Shown: positions 39,412-51,499 of the stretch, piece after piece | Position numbering within the stretch: the stretch's first letter is position 1 | Layout of the letters: each line of letters begins with the position of its first letter | NCBI GenBank assembly: GCA_008360975.2 | Contig: CM039182.1 | Span: 22,602,324 to 22,666,323, forward strand | From: Lichenostomus cassidix | Taxonomy: Eukaryota; Chordata; Aves; Passeriformes; Meliphagidae | DNA: 64,000 bases | Reading direction: 5' to 3' | Made by a program: the position numbers and the translations under genes | The notes under the pieces: generated by a model | Told to the model about the DNA's origin: nothing | Database searches by the model: none | Seen by the model: the letters and a program-made list of their open reading frames with translations, nothing else

Positions 39412-42400
39412 CCCCAGCAGCACAGCTGCAGCTACATGTGAGCTTATGCTGCTGCTTTTTGTTCTCTCCTAAACAGCAAGTGAGCCTTGTGTCTGTAACT
39501 AACAGCGAGAGCTGTGTGAACTCTGGGTATCAGCACCAGCAGACCAGTGTTTGCTCAGGGTTTGTCAGTGTCTGGATACAGAGCAGTCCTGCAGGAACAG
39601 GACAACCCTTTGGTCACATGCACATCTTCTCGTGCATGCCACAGAGCTCTGTGTGTCTGGGAATACAGGCTGTGTCTGCAGTGCTTGGAGAAAGTGCCTG
39701 TGAAAGTGGGCCAGTGGGAAGCAGTCAGGGATGGGAGAAGACAGAGGCTGGCATGGAGGATGGAGAAGCATCAGCTCTTCTCTTACAGCAAAGTACAGGG
39801 GCAGACACATGAGGAACAAACCAGGACACATTGATGCATTGTCTTACACAACTTCTCCCTTGAGTTATTCAGCTGTGTGCTGCCTGTTGCAATAGAAAGG
39901 GCCAAACTGTCCCTTTCTATACTGCACCTGTTCTCATGAAAATAGCAAAGTACAGTTATAGCTGAGCTGAAATATTCATTGTCCCTCTGAACAAAAGAAG
40001 AAAAAAAGAGAAGCCTTCAGAGAATTCTTAAACTCCAAACTGTGTACCCATGCTCACTTCAGTCAGAACCTGAACAAACCTTCCTTCACAGCAACTCATG
40101 TGACAGCTATCATAGGTGAATGGTGCTTGCTACAGCATCTGGTGAATGAAAATACACAAAAGCCTTCATGTATTTTAGTACTAAGTCTGATTTTACTGCT
40201 TGACTCTATTCATTTGACATTAAACCCAAAAAGGGACCACCCAGCAATTATATTCCACTCGCTCAATGATAGCAGAAGTGATCTTTGGGTGATGGCAGAG
40301 GTATCTTCAACCACCCCTGTCTCACCTGGAAGTAGCAGTCTGTTCTTTCCCACAGCTCAGCTGGCAGTGCACTTACCCAAACTGCAGGAAAACAAGATGC
40401 AGGTACCTTTCTGAGCAGATTTTTACCCACATTACAAAGGATTTCCTGCCCTTTTGGTGGGGGTGGTCCTTCCTTCTAAAATTTGCACATTCACCAGGCA
40501 AAAGAGAGAGAACAATTCTGTGTTGTAATGATCCCTGTGCCAGTGCAGCACTTGTGACTGTGCTATTTACATTAAATATCCACAGAAGTGGAGCTGGAAT
40601 CCAAGTCTCAAACAGCCAAGATCTACCTGTGAAGTTCTAGAGACTTTCTCAAATTTTGCCAGCTGCAAAGGTATCCCTTGTCATAGATTATCAAAAGAAC
40701 TAAAAGATAAGGCAACTTTAGTGGCATCAGTGTTAGGGTTGAAATCACACAAACAGCAGAAGAAGCCAGAATGGGTCTTTTGAGTCCCCACTGACACCAA
40801 GTGGGTGGATTAGATGTCCAGCGTGGTCCCCACACATCCCATGGACACCCCTCTGTGGATATAGTCCTTTGCTTTAAGGTATCTCTTACATTATGGCATT
40901 TTATAAGTTTCCTAAAACAGTACCACCTGTGATCTACACTAGTCTAAGCATTTAATGACTTGGCTAAACCTTCATAGCTAATAGTTAAATTGCCAAATGC
41001 TCCATAAAAAAAATATGCAAACAGTTTGCCAGTTAATCATCTATCATAAATGGACTTACGCAGCTGCTGAGATATATAATTGCTGTTTCATCAGGGTTGG
41101 TACTTTATTTACATAATTCCCTTACTGATTTTAACATAGATTTTTTTTCAGGGAAATACGGAGAGTGAGAAATGCTAACATAATGTCTCATTAAATGCAG
41201 CATGTTAAAGAGACAGTTCTGGTCACAGCTGGTGGATAACAATAGTGAGTTTCTTTGATGTATTTTGAAAAATAATTGAAGTTTGTGTATCTGTATACTT
41301 ACATATCTACATATATATGCACACGTTGTTATTTACTTATACAAGGTATTTGTATGTAAAATAGGCCTACAAATGTTTGTGTTAACATATTTAAATTAAG
41401 ATCTGTTAAAAGTGCAGAAAATAGGTCCTTTATGCAAGTGAGAAAGATAAAACATGAGCAATAAAATATAAATCAGCATTTTTTTCTTTGATTCTGTTCA
41501 GTATTTTTGATTAAAGGGAATATCAGCTGCAGATAGAATCCAAGACATACAAATTAATATGTTTGCTGGCAGAGCATATTCAGTGGTTTAGTGGGGGTGT
41601 GTTTTTATTCTTTCTGGTTTTGTTTCCTTAAAAAAAAATTCCAGTTCAAAATGTAATGCACACCTCACTAGTGTTTTCTAGTGAAAGTGTTAGAAAAGAG
41701 TGATTGATAGCTTTCTGATTTTATGTCACCTTTTCTTTGTCAAGCTCTAGAGAGCAGACAAAATTTCTCTAAGCCTAGAAAATTTTAATGCTAAAATGAT
41801 AGCTTCCACAGTTGTAGAAATAACAGTAGAAAGGAGAGTACCTGCAATACCCAGGGCTGCTTTCCTTGAAATGTTTTATTTGAATGGAAGCCCTGCACAT
41901 ACTGACTGGATATTGACAGTATTTGTATTAGAGAAACAAGGATATTGAGAATAAAAAAATTTAGCATGTGGGTTGTAAGTGGTGAAGGTTTATGGGGCTT
42001 TTTGTGTTTTGGGTTTTTTTTTGTTGTTTGTATTTTTTGTTTGTGGGGATTTTTCCCCCCTCCTCCCCATCATTCTCTGTTCTGTTTTTCTAGATCTAGG
42101 TGCAAAAGACAGGAATAGGTTCTAGAAGACTCCTTGTTACTTTGGGTGTTACATTCATGCCTTTGAGAAGGGTTAAACTCTCTCCTTTGATAATCGTGCT
42201 ATAAGAAAACTACAAAATGTCAGTACTCTCCAAATTTAGCAATAGGGTTTACTGGCTTGGTAAGCTCCATCTTTTGTGCAGGTCTGGACTTTGGAGATAT
42301 TTATGAGGAAGATATGTCCATTCCTCTATTTTGCCTCTTCTCTACTGTTTTCATTTTGATTCTTGAACTTCTATTAAATTATATTCAGCACAATGCCAGA

Positions 42401-45400
42401 AGAAAAATATTGGAAAACGTGCTTTATTTTACCAAACAGTAGAGCCAATAGCTATGCTTTTTCTTCCCTTCCCTTACCAAAGCTTTTTGATTTTCGACAG
42501 AAAGACCTCTCTTTCAAGTGCTAGGTAAAAGCAGTCTGCAGTCCCCAACTGATTTTTGCCTCTTAGCTATAAAACATAATTTCAGCTGAAGCTGACTTCT
42601 CTACATCTACCAACACTGGACAGAGATCATCAATGTTTCACTGTCTTTCGGTCATTGTAATCTGACATGAATTTAAAAAAGCAATTGAGTGGAGGGCACA
42701 GAATACTGTGTTTGTATCTGGATTTCCCACATACCTAACTTTAACATGCAGGTCTCTAAGTTTCATGCCTGTAAGGTCAAACATTTGACACTAGAGAACA
42801 ATGCTGGAGTTGGCTTGATTTGACTTTAATCTGGCCTCTTTGAAAATATTCCTCATGACAGTCTTTAACAGTATGATTGTTATGCTTGTTTTCTTCGCAC
42901 AGGGTCTACAACTGTACTTAACTTGCTGCTGCTGTTTCAGGTTCCATGTATTTGCATTCCTGAAAATCTGGGAGGTTTTTTTCTTCTTCTCTCCTTTGAT
43001 CTCATGAAAACATCACCTCTTCCTTAAGAACCTGGGGACCGTTTTACATGATCAATAACATTACAAGATAAAAAAGCAGCTCTTTGTGATTTTGTTTGCA
43101 AAGGAATACGTTTGTGATTCATGACAACAAAATGAGAACCATAGACTTGAGAATGTCCTGTAGTGCCTCATGTGACCCAGGAGACATTTTCCATGTCTGG
43201 ATGAAACAATCCTTCACAATTCCACAAGCCCTTCCATGCAAGAGCTTTCATGCTCTGAGCAATGGCCATCCTCTGTTCCAAAAGAGTCAGGGTGCCCACA
43301 GAAAAATGAGCATGTGGTCACTTCTTGTGCAGCCCTGTCCTCTCCCACGAGTAGCAGGAGAGCAAAGGGAGATCTATAATACAACCTGACTCAGGCATTT
43401 CCCATCTCTTCAGTACTTTGCAGTCTTGGTGTCCTTTTAACAGTAGTCTAATTTAATTCCTTCCCTTTTTATAAAATGTAAAGCTGAAAATGTCCAAGTC
43501 ATTGTCCATATCATCTCAGGAGGGTTAAAAATCTCCAGGTTTCTGGTAGTGGGTATCTTGAAGCAACCAATGGCAATAGCATGCCGTTTGAGCCATCTCC
43601 TGAAAGGACTGCCACGCTGTTTCCATCACTGGTTTCCCAGGCATTTGCTGATAGCAGACAGTTGAGGATCAGGTCTCAGGTCCTGTGCTGGTGGAAGCGC
43701 TCCCCTTTCATCCTTCCTCCCCATTTATCTCTGGCACCTTTGCTGCCTTCTCCTGCCACTTGCCTTCTCCCTCTTGTGCTCCTGCCTCTCATTAGTCAGA
43801 AGTGATACAGGCAGCAGCTGGAGTCATGGGGAGGACTTCTTTATCCAGTGTGCTCACACATGCTGGGGCTTTAAAGTTATAGAGCTGGCAGTTGGAGCAG
43901 TTTGCATTGCTGAGCCTCTCAGTCCCCGTCTGAACTAGTCCCTCCTGCACCCACATGGACAAAACAATGCCTTTTCCTCCCTTAGCCTCATTCTCAGAGC
44001 CAGAAGAATTACTTTTGCTGAAAATTTCTCCTAGAAAATCAGCCACAGCCACAGCATGATTTTCTTCAATGCCAAAAGATGGTTAAAAAGTAAAAGTTCT
44101 AAGTAGGTGCAAATAAGATCTGCCAGCTCCAATAAAAAGTTATAGACAGTGTGGGCTCATCTCTCCTGACCTGCCCAAGCTGCCAGGTACTCAGGGATTG
44201 ATTGACTACCAGACTATTACAAAGTAAGTCCTCAAGATGAAGCATGCACTTGTGGATTTATAGGTCTGGCAGCCAAAATGTTCTAATTTTATTTTTCTTC
44301 ACAGGGCAATGATTTCACTCCTTTCAGTTTTTCAAGAAGTAATATGGACTTGAACCTTAGAGTCCTATCTCTTTTATTTTTTTCTTAAGCCACTGGGTCA
44401 AACTCTGTCCTTTAATGTACCCACCAAGTCCCACTAATGTCAGCTTTCCTTCAGAGGATGAAATAATATGATTTAGTCCCAGAAAGCAGACCTCAAAGTC
44501 AGAGGCTTTTATAAGCATGCTTCTTAGACCAACGGCTTTAGCAGGTGGATTCCAAGGATTTTATTATGAAGAGCTTGACATGGAGTGAAAACTCTGAGCC
44601 ATGAGGACATGCCCTTTCTCTCTGCCAGGCTGTCATCAGATGTGCTGAGCTACAGGTCCTCTGCCTTTGTTCCAGCTGATCCTGGTGGTGGTTTATATTT
44701 TTTACAAGGGGCAAATATCTTTTACAGTAAATATTTTTTTTCTAGAATTAGACAATGGTAGACATTTGTAGCACTAAGAAAAGTGTATTCAGAATAAAAC
44801 AAGTTTAAATACCTATAGGTCACTCAAGTGTTTATATATGTTAATGAGGGAAAATACTACTTTATAATCAACACCATATACTCTATTAGGTTCTTGCACA
44901 CTAGACTGTTAGCTTATCTGTAGACTCAACAAATTTCAAGGTATGTTTCTGCTAGTTTACGAGGGCTGATTTTACATTAAATGCTTTTAAGCTGTTATTT
45001 ATTACTTTATGCACCTGTGCTAATAAAAACAACTTTCCTCAAAAAGTGAGAAATAGGTCCTAGCTTTGACCATTACCATTGCTACAAATAATATTCAATA
45101 CGAAACTTCTGAATCATAAATGGAGTTAATATTAAATGATTTTCCTTTTTTCTCTCCCAGATCTTTTTTATCATTTAAAATTTTGTCAGATTTCTACAGG
45201 CCACCTGCAAAGAACACATCTCAGGTTCTTGTAGAGCTTAGTGGAGATTGAAAAGGTACCAAAAATTCTGTCTGACCATTTTCTGTCAAAAGTGCTTTTC
45301 CCACCAGCTGATGAATACTGTTTTATAAGTTCTTGTGATGTTTCTTGTGAGAGGTGACTATTCTGTCTGTCTGTACACAGAAGTGTTTGGCAGTGTAAGC

Positions 45401-48129
45401 TGGACCCTCAGCCATTTCAGCGAGATCTGAAGAGCTTTATGAGCTCTTTGCTTCAAGGCTGAATTCCCCTAGCAGTGCACCTTGAATAAATGCACCTTGT
45501 GTCAGGTCATTGTATTTCCCCTGAAAAACAGCTGATTTTGTTTGTCCCTCACTTTGTGGGGAACTGAGCTCCAACTTCAGCAGGCAGAAGAACATTTGCT
45601 GTCTTCTAAGGAACGGTGTTGTTTGCATTAAACTATTTTTGTAAGTAGGGGGTTGGGCCCTCTGTCTGTGAGAAAATGAGAGGGTTCAAGGTGGCCCAAG
45701 AAGGAATAAGTGTTGCTTAGGGTTTTTTTTTTAGGCAAAGCTGTTGCTAGAGTAACTGCTGAGCAAGGTGATGTTGCATGGCATGAGAAGCTGAACACAG
45801 GTTTGTGGCCACCAACCCTCATTTGCCAGGAGGAGTCCTGAAGGAAGATTAAACCCATCATTCCCCCCAGCTTTTGTTTTTATTTAATCCTGCTCTGATT
45901 TGCAGTCAGACCCCTTCTACAGTGCCCTCCCTCATTGCCTTAATTTTTCAATCTTACAATAACAATAAAAGCAGTTATAGAGCCTGGTGAAAAACAGATG
46001 TAATCCTCATTCATTTGCCTCCCTGTGCAATCAATGCCTTACCTGAGGTTGCAGGTTTCAGAAGACATTAAATATGTTCCTTTACAGTTGTTCAGGAGGG
46101 CTGGGAAGATATATTTCATACTGTTTCATCATAGTGTTGTTCTGTGACAGACATTTCACACCTCAGCATTTTCTAGGACACAACACAGATGCTCAGCAGT
46201 GAACCCTCTCTGGGGAACATCTCCTAGTGACACAAGTGAAAAAGCTGTGGGTTGGGGCTCACCAACAAGGCAAGAGGAATGGGACATTATCAGCACTCAC
46301 AATTCTCAACAATAATGGAAAAACACAATTAATTTTGTCGAAAGCATTGTGAAGATATAGCTAGAAATTGCAGTTTAAGGCATGGGATGCTTTGTATTAT
46401 CTATCATTAGAATACATTACTGGCTTGCTCTTTGCTCTGACATGGAAAGTTATACTCTTCATGTCTGATATGATCTTGCAGCTATAGGCTGTAAGCTGCA
46501 GGACTCTGTGAATGTGCATGTCTTCAGAAAGCAGACACTCCCCAAAGAGCTCACCTGTGTCCAGATGCCATTTTTTGCTGTTGTTTACATTCTTGTGCAG
46601 ATAATATTTATGTGAAGGTAGAAAAAAAAGAAATGTTTTGTTGAAATTGTAGATATTCAGGGTGAGAATTGGTTTTAAGAATTACTCCAACCACCTTTCT
46701 GTCCTTTCCATCCTCCCCATCCTCCAAAACATGCTAAATGCTTGTGTCAATGTCATACCTGCTGCTGGAGATTTTGTGCAAATTTAGTGTTTCCATTGTC
46801 AGTATTATAAAATCTTTTCCATTACTAGAGGTGATTTTTGTGCTGATTGTCAGAGAGAAGCTTTTATTCTGCAGCCTCATTGCCTTGTGTTCAGCAGCAC
46901 AATCCTTAGGCTCCATCTGGCAGTTATTCTGTAAGCCCCCAAGCACTGTGACCCACAAGAAATGCTTCATAAGCAGCTTGTTGGTGTCCTGCTCTCCCTT
47001 GTGGCTGCAGTGGCTGCAACTTTCTGTGGCACAGCTCTGGTCACAGCTCTGGCACTGGCCCTGCAGGGCAATCCTGGCCTCCCACAATTCAGTACTGTCT
47101 GCACCAGCTTGAGTTGTTATCTCATGGATTATGGAATGTTAGAAGGATTCCTGACTTTGAGCCCCAACAGGACAAAGGGAAAGAAAAGCAAGGGAAGAAA
47201 ATTCAGGTGTTCTTGTATCAGCTCACTTTTCCTTTGCCACAGTGTAAAAACACTGCTGCATTTACCAGTGGGAAAGCAATGCAATCTCTTTTCTGGCATC
47301 CACACTGTCCATCTTGCCTCTCCTGCATGTGCCAGTGTGCCAGGCAAGCCAAGCCTGCTTGCATCCTCTGGAGACACACTCAGTTCATTCCTTTTCAATA
47401 CCATCAGAGCTGCTGTTGCCAATGCTTTAATGGGTTTTAAAACATCTCACTTTTTTCCCCCTCAATTCCTTCTACACTTCCTGGTTAGGGATTGAATTAG
47501 AACTACTGAAATGCTTCCCAAGAGTTTTCCAATAACACATTGATGCATTTCCAAGATTTCACTGCCAGTAGGAGTCAGATGAAGTTTGGGCCAATATCAA
47601 TGTTTACAGATTCTTGAGTGAGCTGAACTGAATTTGTCAACCTGAGCTGTCTGATATTCACTGCAACACCTGTCTATACAAAGACAGTTTTAGCTCTCTT
47701 GCACTCATGACTTCTTATATCTTGTCAGTCATTATGGCACACCTCTCACATTGGAAGGTCTCACAGAAAACTTGTCTTTGATCATGTGGAATAGTTGTTT
47801 TTTTAATGGGAAATTAAGGCAACAAAAAGTACCGAGTGTGACTCACTTGCTTAGTTATAAATATCTAAAATAGGTCAGAGCTAAAACTCTGCTCATCACC
47901 CTGGGGTCCTTTGCTAGCCTAGGGAGCAATCCACCTCACCCCAAAGCAGGTGTCAGACACCATCCAGGTCAGCAGGTCACAGCAGTGCCCCCTTTCTCTG
48001 CTGGCCACCAAGACAGGACAGGGTATCCTCCTGCTCAAGGGTGTGGGTAAATTACACAGTGAGACGAGATAAATACTGAAAATTAAAATTTTTGAAAGCT
48101 GTCTTCTGGTAAAGGATATGGTGAGTCAG
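39412..48129. other. non-coding DNA, no gene recognised
   Basis: Contains a stop-poor, GC-richer stretch at 39,430-39,830 with frames of 88-124 codons on both strands. A second such stretch at 46,734-47,495 has the longest frame of the window (177 codons, plus strand, 46,962-47,495). That frame starts with a hydrophobic Leu/Ala/Val-rich segment and continues without any family I recognise. At least four other frames on both strands are open over the same DNA. I see no credible gene, tRNA or transposon. Confidence 0.55.
42000..42069. repeat. T/G-rich low-complexity tract followed by C-rich run
   Basis: About 50 bases of T and G (TTTGTG, TTTTTTTTTG and TTGTTTG words) run into TTTTTCCCCCCTCCTCCCC. 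Simple sequence. Confidence 0.8.
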
Positions 48130-48430
48130 TACACTGGGAAGCAATTAATAGAGATTCATTGGGGATTTATTTCCTCTCCCGCCCCCTTCCTTTTTTTTCT
48201 GTCCTCAGTCATATAGCTATAAATAGAGATGAGCAGTTGAGTGCCTGAAGCAGTCATTTATCAGCGTTATCTCACTGAAGAGTACCATTAATTTCTGTAT
48301 TAAAAATGCCAATTGATTGTAATTTTCTCATTGTTACTGAACAACTGCAAAACATTTATTAATTCGTGAAGTGGAATAAACAAGCAGATAGCAGCCATAC
48401 ACACTCACCACATTAATCTTCCAGACTGTG
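48130..48430 (+). promoter_or_regulatory. candidate regulatory element with GC box and TATA/MEF2-like site
   Basis: Non-repetitive stretch carrying a GC-box-like CCCGCCCCC at 48,178-48,186 and CTATAAATAG at 48,217-48,226. The latter fits both a TATA box and the MEF2 consensus YTAWWWWTAR. An initiator-like TCATTT sits near 48,254-48,259. It is followed by TAAT/ATTA-rich DNA (CATTAATTTC, CCAATTGATTG, TTATTAATTCG). The TATA-to-initiator distance, about 38 bases, is a little long. No open frame follows, so if it is a promoter the transcript would be non-coding. An enhancer is an equal alternative. Confidence 0.2.
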
Positions 48431-51004
48431 GCAGAGAGAGGGAGAAATCTTCCTGCAAGGGTGGATCTGAAGGATTAGTTCATTTTAGATCACACATCAC
48501 AGATTATCTCTTTTTCATTTTACGAACTTCATTATGGGAAACACCAATTAGGAGCCTGCTGGTGCTGCAGGGCTGGGTCATGGCAACCTGTGCCTCCTGT
48601 TCCCACCACTGATGTAGGAGACACCCAGGGCTGAAATGATACTACACAGACAAGGAGAGCCCTCCTGAGCATGGTCTTGTAGAAGTTTCTTGTATTGTCT
48701 TCACCGAGGAAGAAGGGCCTGGATGTGTGTGAGCCTGAGGAGGGTGGAAATTGAGGAGGGTGGAAATTTCCCTAGAGGTCAAACAAGCATGGTAAAGGTA
48801 CTCTGACAGTTAAAACAATGTTCCTTATTGCTCCTTGTTGCCCCTTGTCTGCTATAGCCTCTCCTTCCTCATATAACTCATTGTCGAAAGGCAAATCTAA
48901 ACCCCAGTGGAATGCAGAGGAGACCTAAAGTGAAACTTGTATGTTGAGATAAGAATAGTGTAATAAAAATTAAAATAAAGTAAAATACAATGATGATGGT
49001 AAATCATAATAATAATGCTAATAGAAAAGGGGAAACCATATTATGTATAATGCAATTGCTCAGAACCTGTTGATCAACACCCCTTCCTGAATTCAGATCA
49101 GTCACCATTCTGGGCAAATCTCCCCAGTTTATATACTGGGCATGACTTGTTATGGTGTGGAATATCCCTCTGGTCAGCCTGGGTCACCTGTCCCAGCTAT
49201 GCTCCCTCACAGTTTCTTTTGTGTACTTCCTTTCCAGCAGAGCATAAGACAAGGAAGTCCTTGACTAAGGATAAACAGGACTTAGAAAAAAAACTGAAAA
49301 ACATCAGTGTGTTATCAACACCATTCTCATTCTGAATCCAAAACACAGCACTGTAACAGCTCCTGAGAACAAACTCTGCCTTAGATGAAACCAGGGCACA
49401 ACCTTATATAGAAAATTGCCAACAATTGCAGTCATTGTAAGACAAATTCAAATATGTATTGGCAGAAAGGGCTGCTGAAATGAACAGGGAAATCAGGTCC
49501 TTGTAGCAGAAAAGTTGAAAAATCTGGAGTTACTGAGCTTATATCTGCCGGAGCCAGGAAGGCTGGGTCACACCTTTTAGCATTACTGACTGCATTTCAG
49601 TGCCCCTTTTGGATTGTGGCACTAGGCACTTCTTTCCCCTTCTCTTTGGGGTCCAGCTGATCAGCTGCAGGAGGTATCAGCTGGATATCCTGGGATGATG
49701 GGTAATGTGTCCTGGCATCATGTGTGGCAAGAGGAGGAAAAGGATTACCCTGAGTTAAGAACACAGAGTGAAACAACTTCCAAAAGACTGTAGCAGGGGC
49801 CTCCTATACCCTATTCCACTAAATGTTTCATGACACATACCAGTCGGTGGACTGGTCCTTTATCTGGCCAAGTGGCATTTTTCCAAGTTCATTTTGATCA
49901 TTGCTGTCACTTTTGACACCCCTCAGAAGACACCTTCAGTCCTCATGCTGCTTATCATTGAGGGCCTTCTACATTTTTTGGTAGGAGAATCATCTAAGCT
50001 AGGAAAGAAGCAAAACCACAGGGTTGTAACAAGAAATCACACATCAAATCTCTATAAGTAGTATTCACTTAATTTGTAATTACTTAACAGAAAACTCAGG
50101 CAAGTAGAAAACCACGTAAACAATATGTGGCACTGCATAGGAGTAAAAGCTGTTAGAATGTGTACTGTTTGACAAAAAGTAATCTTAAAACATTAAAAGA
50201 AAAATTAAGAATATGTGCAGAAAGATTCCAGAGGCTCTCTAGACATAAAGACTGGCACTATTTTACACAACTGGTAGCCAGCTGAGTTTTTAAACAAAAT
50301 GGAAGACTAATGAGAAGTATTTTTTAATCACTCTTTGTTTTTTCATATCCTTTTACAGCTTCATATCCTTTAACAGTTATCTTTAGTTTCATAATCCAAA
50401 CATTCTAAGTTATTTGTACAATTTTAAAATATAGACTTGCTCTAATTTAAACAAATCAGACAGCAATCATAGCCCTGCATATACATTTTACATTCTTCTG
50501 TCTATTTTAATGATAGTATCCAAAATAAAAAGATAATAACTACATTTTCAAAAAAGAGCACCTTCAGAGGTCTATGAGCTAGTAAAAAGTTGAGTTCCTG
50601 TGTTCTTAGCAAACACAAAATAGAAATTATTTAGGATTACCAGTATTCTGTAAGAATATACCTTGTTTTGGTCCTTAAAGGCAGGAAAATAGCCAGACCC
50701 TGAGCAGTAATTGCACTCTGACAGTTGCCCTGGTCTTCTCCAACAGTTAGTAAATGAATGGGTCATTCCATAATGGTCTTCAGTGGCCAATTGGGTCCAG
50801 AAAATGGGGAAATGCCTTTAGAAAAACTCTTCCAAACAGGGTGCTCAGCTCTCTAAAGGTCATTGCTTCTCACCATGGATGGAGAGCTGTGTGCATGAGT
50901 TCAGCTGGAAGACCCTGATATCTAGTGTTTTGCCTGACTCCCCAAACTGAGGCTAAATGCTGTGCACATAACATTATTCATACAAAGACTTCAAAACACT
51001 TTCC
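48431..51004. other. non-coding DNA, no gene recognised
   Basis: No frame longer than 72 codons and no recognised repeat except the 16-bp duplication. An A-rich stretch at about 48,951-49,030 (AATAATAAT words) is simple sequence. Confidence 0.6.
48736..48767. repeat. 16-bp tandem duplication
   Basis: Two identical adjacent copies of TGAGGAGGGTGGAAAT. A recent slippage product. Confidence 0.95.
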
Positions 51005-51211
51005 AAAAGAAGTTCTTTACTGGGAGGGTGGGGAGGCACTGGCACAGGTTGTCCAGGGGAGTTACAGATGCTCCATCCCTGGAAGTGTTCAGGGCCAGGT
51101 TAGATGGGGCAACCTGGTTTAGTGGAAGGTGTGCTGCCCATGGCAGGGGCGTTGGAACTAGATGACATTCACGGTCCATTCCAGCCCAAACCATTCTATG
51201 ATTCTATGATT
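51005..51211 (+). mobile_element. CR1 retrotransposon, 3' end fragment
   Basis: Last ~207 bp of a CR1 LINE in plus orientation. It matches the familiar CR1 wording (TTCTTTACTGNGAGGGTGG, GGCACTGGCACAGGTTG, CCCATGGCAGGGG, CCAAACCATTCTATG). It ends in two perfect ATTCTATG octamers (51,193-51,208) plus ATT, the avian CR1 3' terminus. There is no poly-A tail, as expected for CR1, which is reverse-transcribed from its octamer-bearing 3' end. It is strongly 5'-truncated, as most CR1 copies are, and encodes nothing. It abuts the next element directly. Confidence 0.95.
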
Positions 51212-51499
51212 TTAAATACCCTCAGGGATGGTGAATCAACCACTTCCTGGGCATCATTTTCCAACATTTGAGAACCCTTTTGGTGAAGGAATTTTTCCTA
51301 ATGTCCAATCTAAACTTTCCCTGGCATAACTTAAAGCCATTTCCTCCTGTCCTGTCACTTGTTACCTGGGAGAAGAGTCTGATCCCCACCTCACTACAAC
51401 CTCCTTTCAGGAAATTGTGGACAGCTGTAAGGTAGCCTCTGAGCCTCTTTTTCTCCGGGCTAAACAACCCCATCTCCTTCAGCTGCTCGTAAGGCTTGT
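51212..51499 (-). mobile_element. CR1 retrotransposon fragment, minus strand
   Basis: About 288 bp of a CR1 LINE in the opposite orientation. Read on the minus strand it encodes the C-terminal end of the CR1 ORF2 protein (endonuclease/reverse transcriptase). The frame at 51,222-51,473 is open for 83 codons and keeps the typical [18 protein letters not shown] and FRLDIRKN blocks. A one-base loss after the Met-Pro-Arg near the end shifts the frame, so it is dead. Its 3' end, which should carry octamer repeats, is missing: the element stops where the plus-strand CR1 ends. It differs from that copy in subfamily wording. Confidence 0.93.

Noticed and set aside
46962..47495. 177-codon open frame with a hydrophobic N-terminal segment, possible membrane or secreted protein
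   Set aside because: Several other frames on both strands are open over the same DNA, the peptide matches no family I know, and there is no promoter or splice context. Kept only as an anomaly in the findings.
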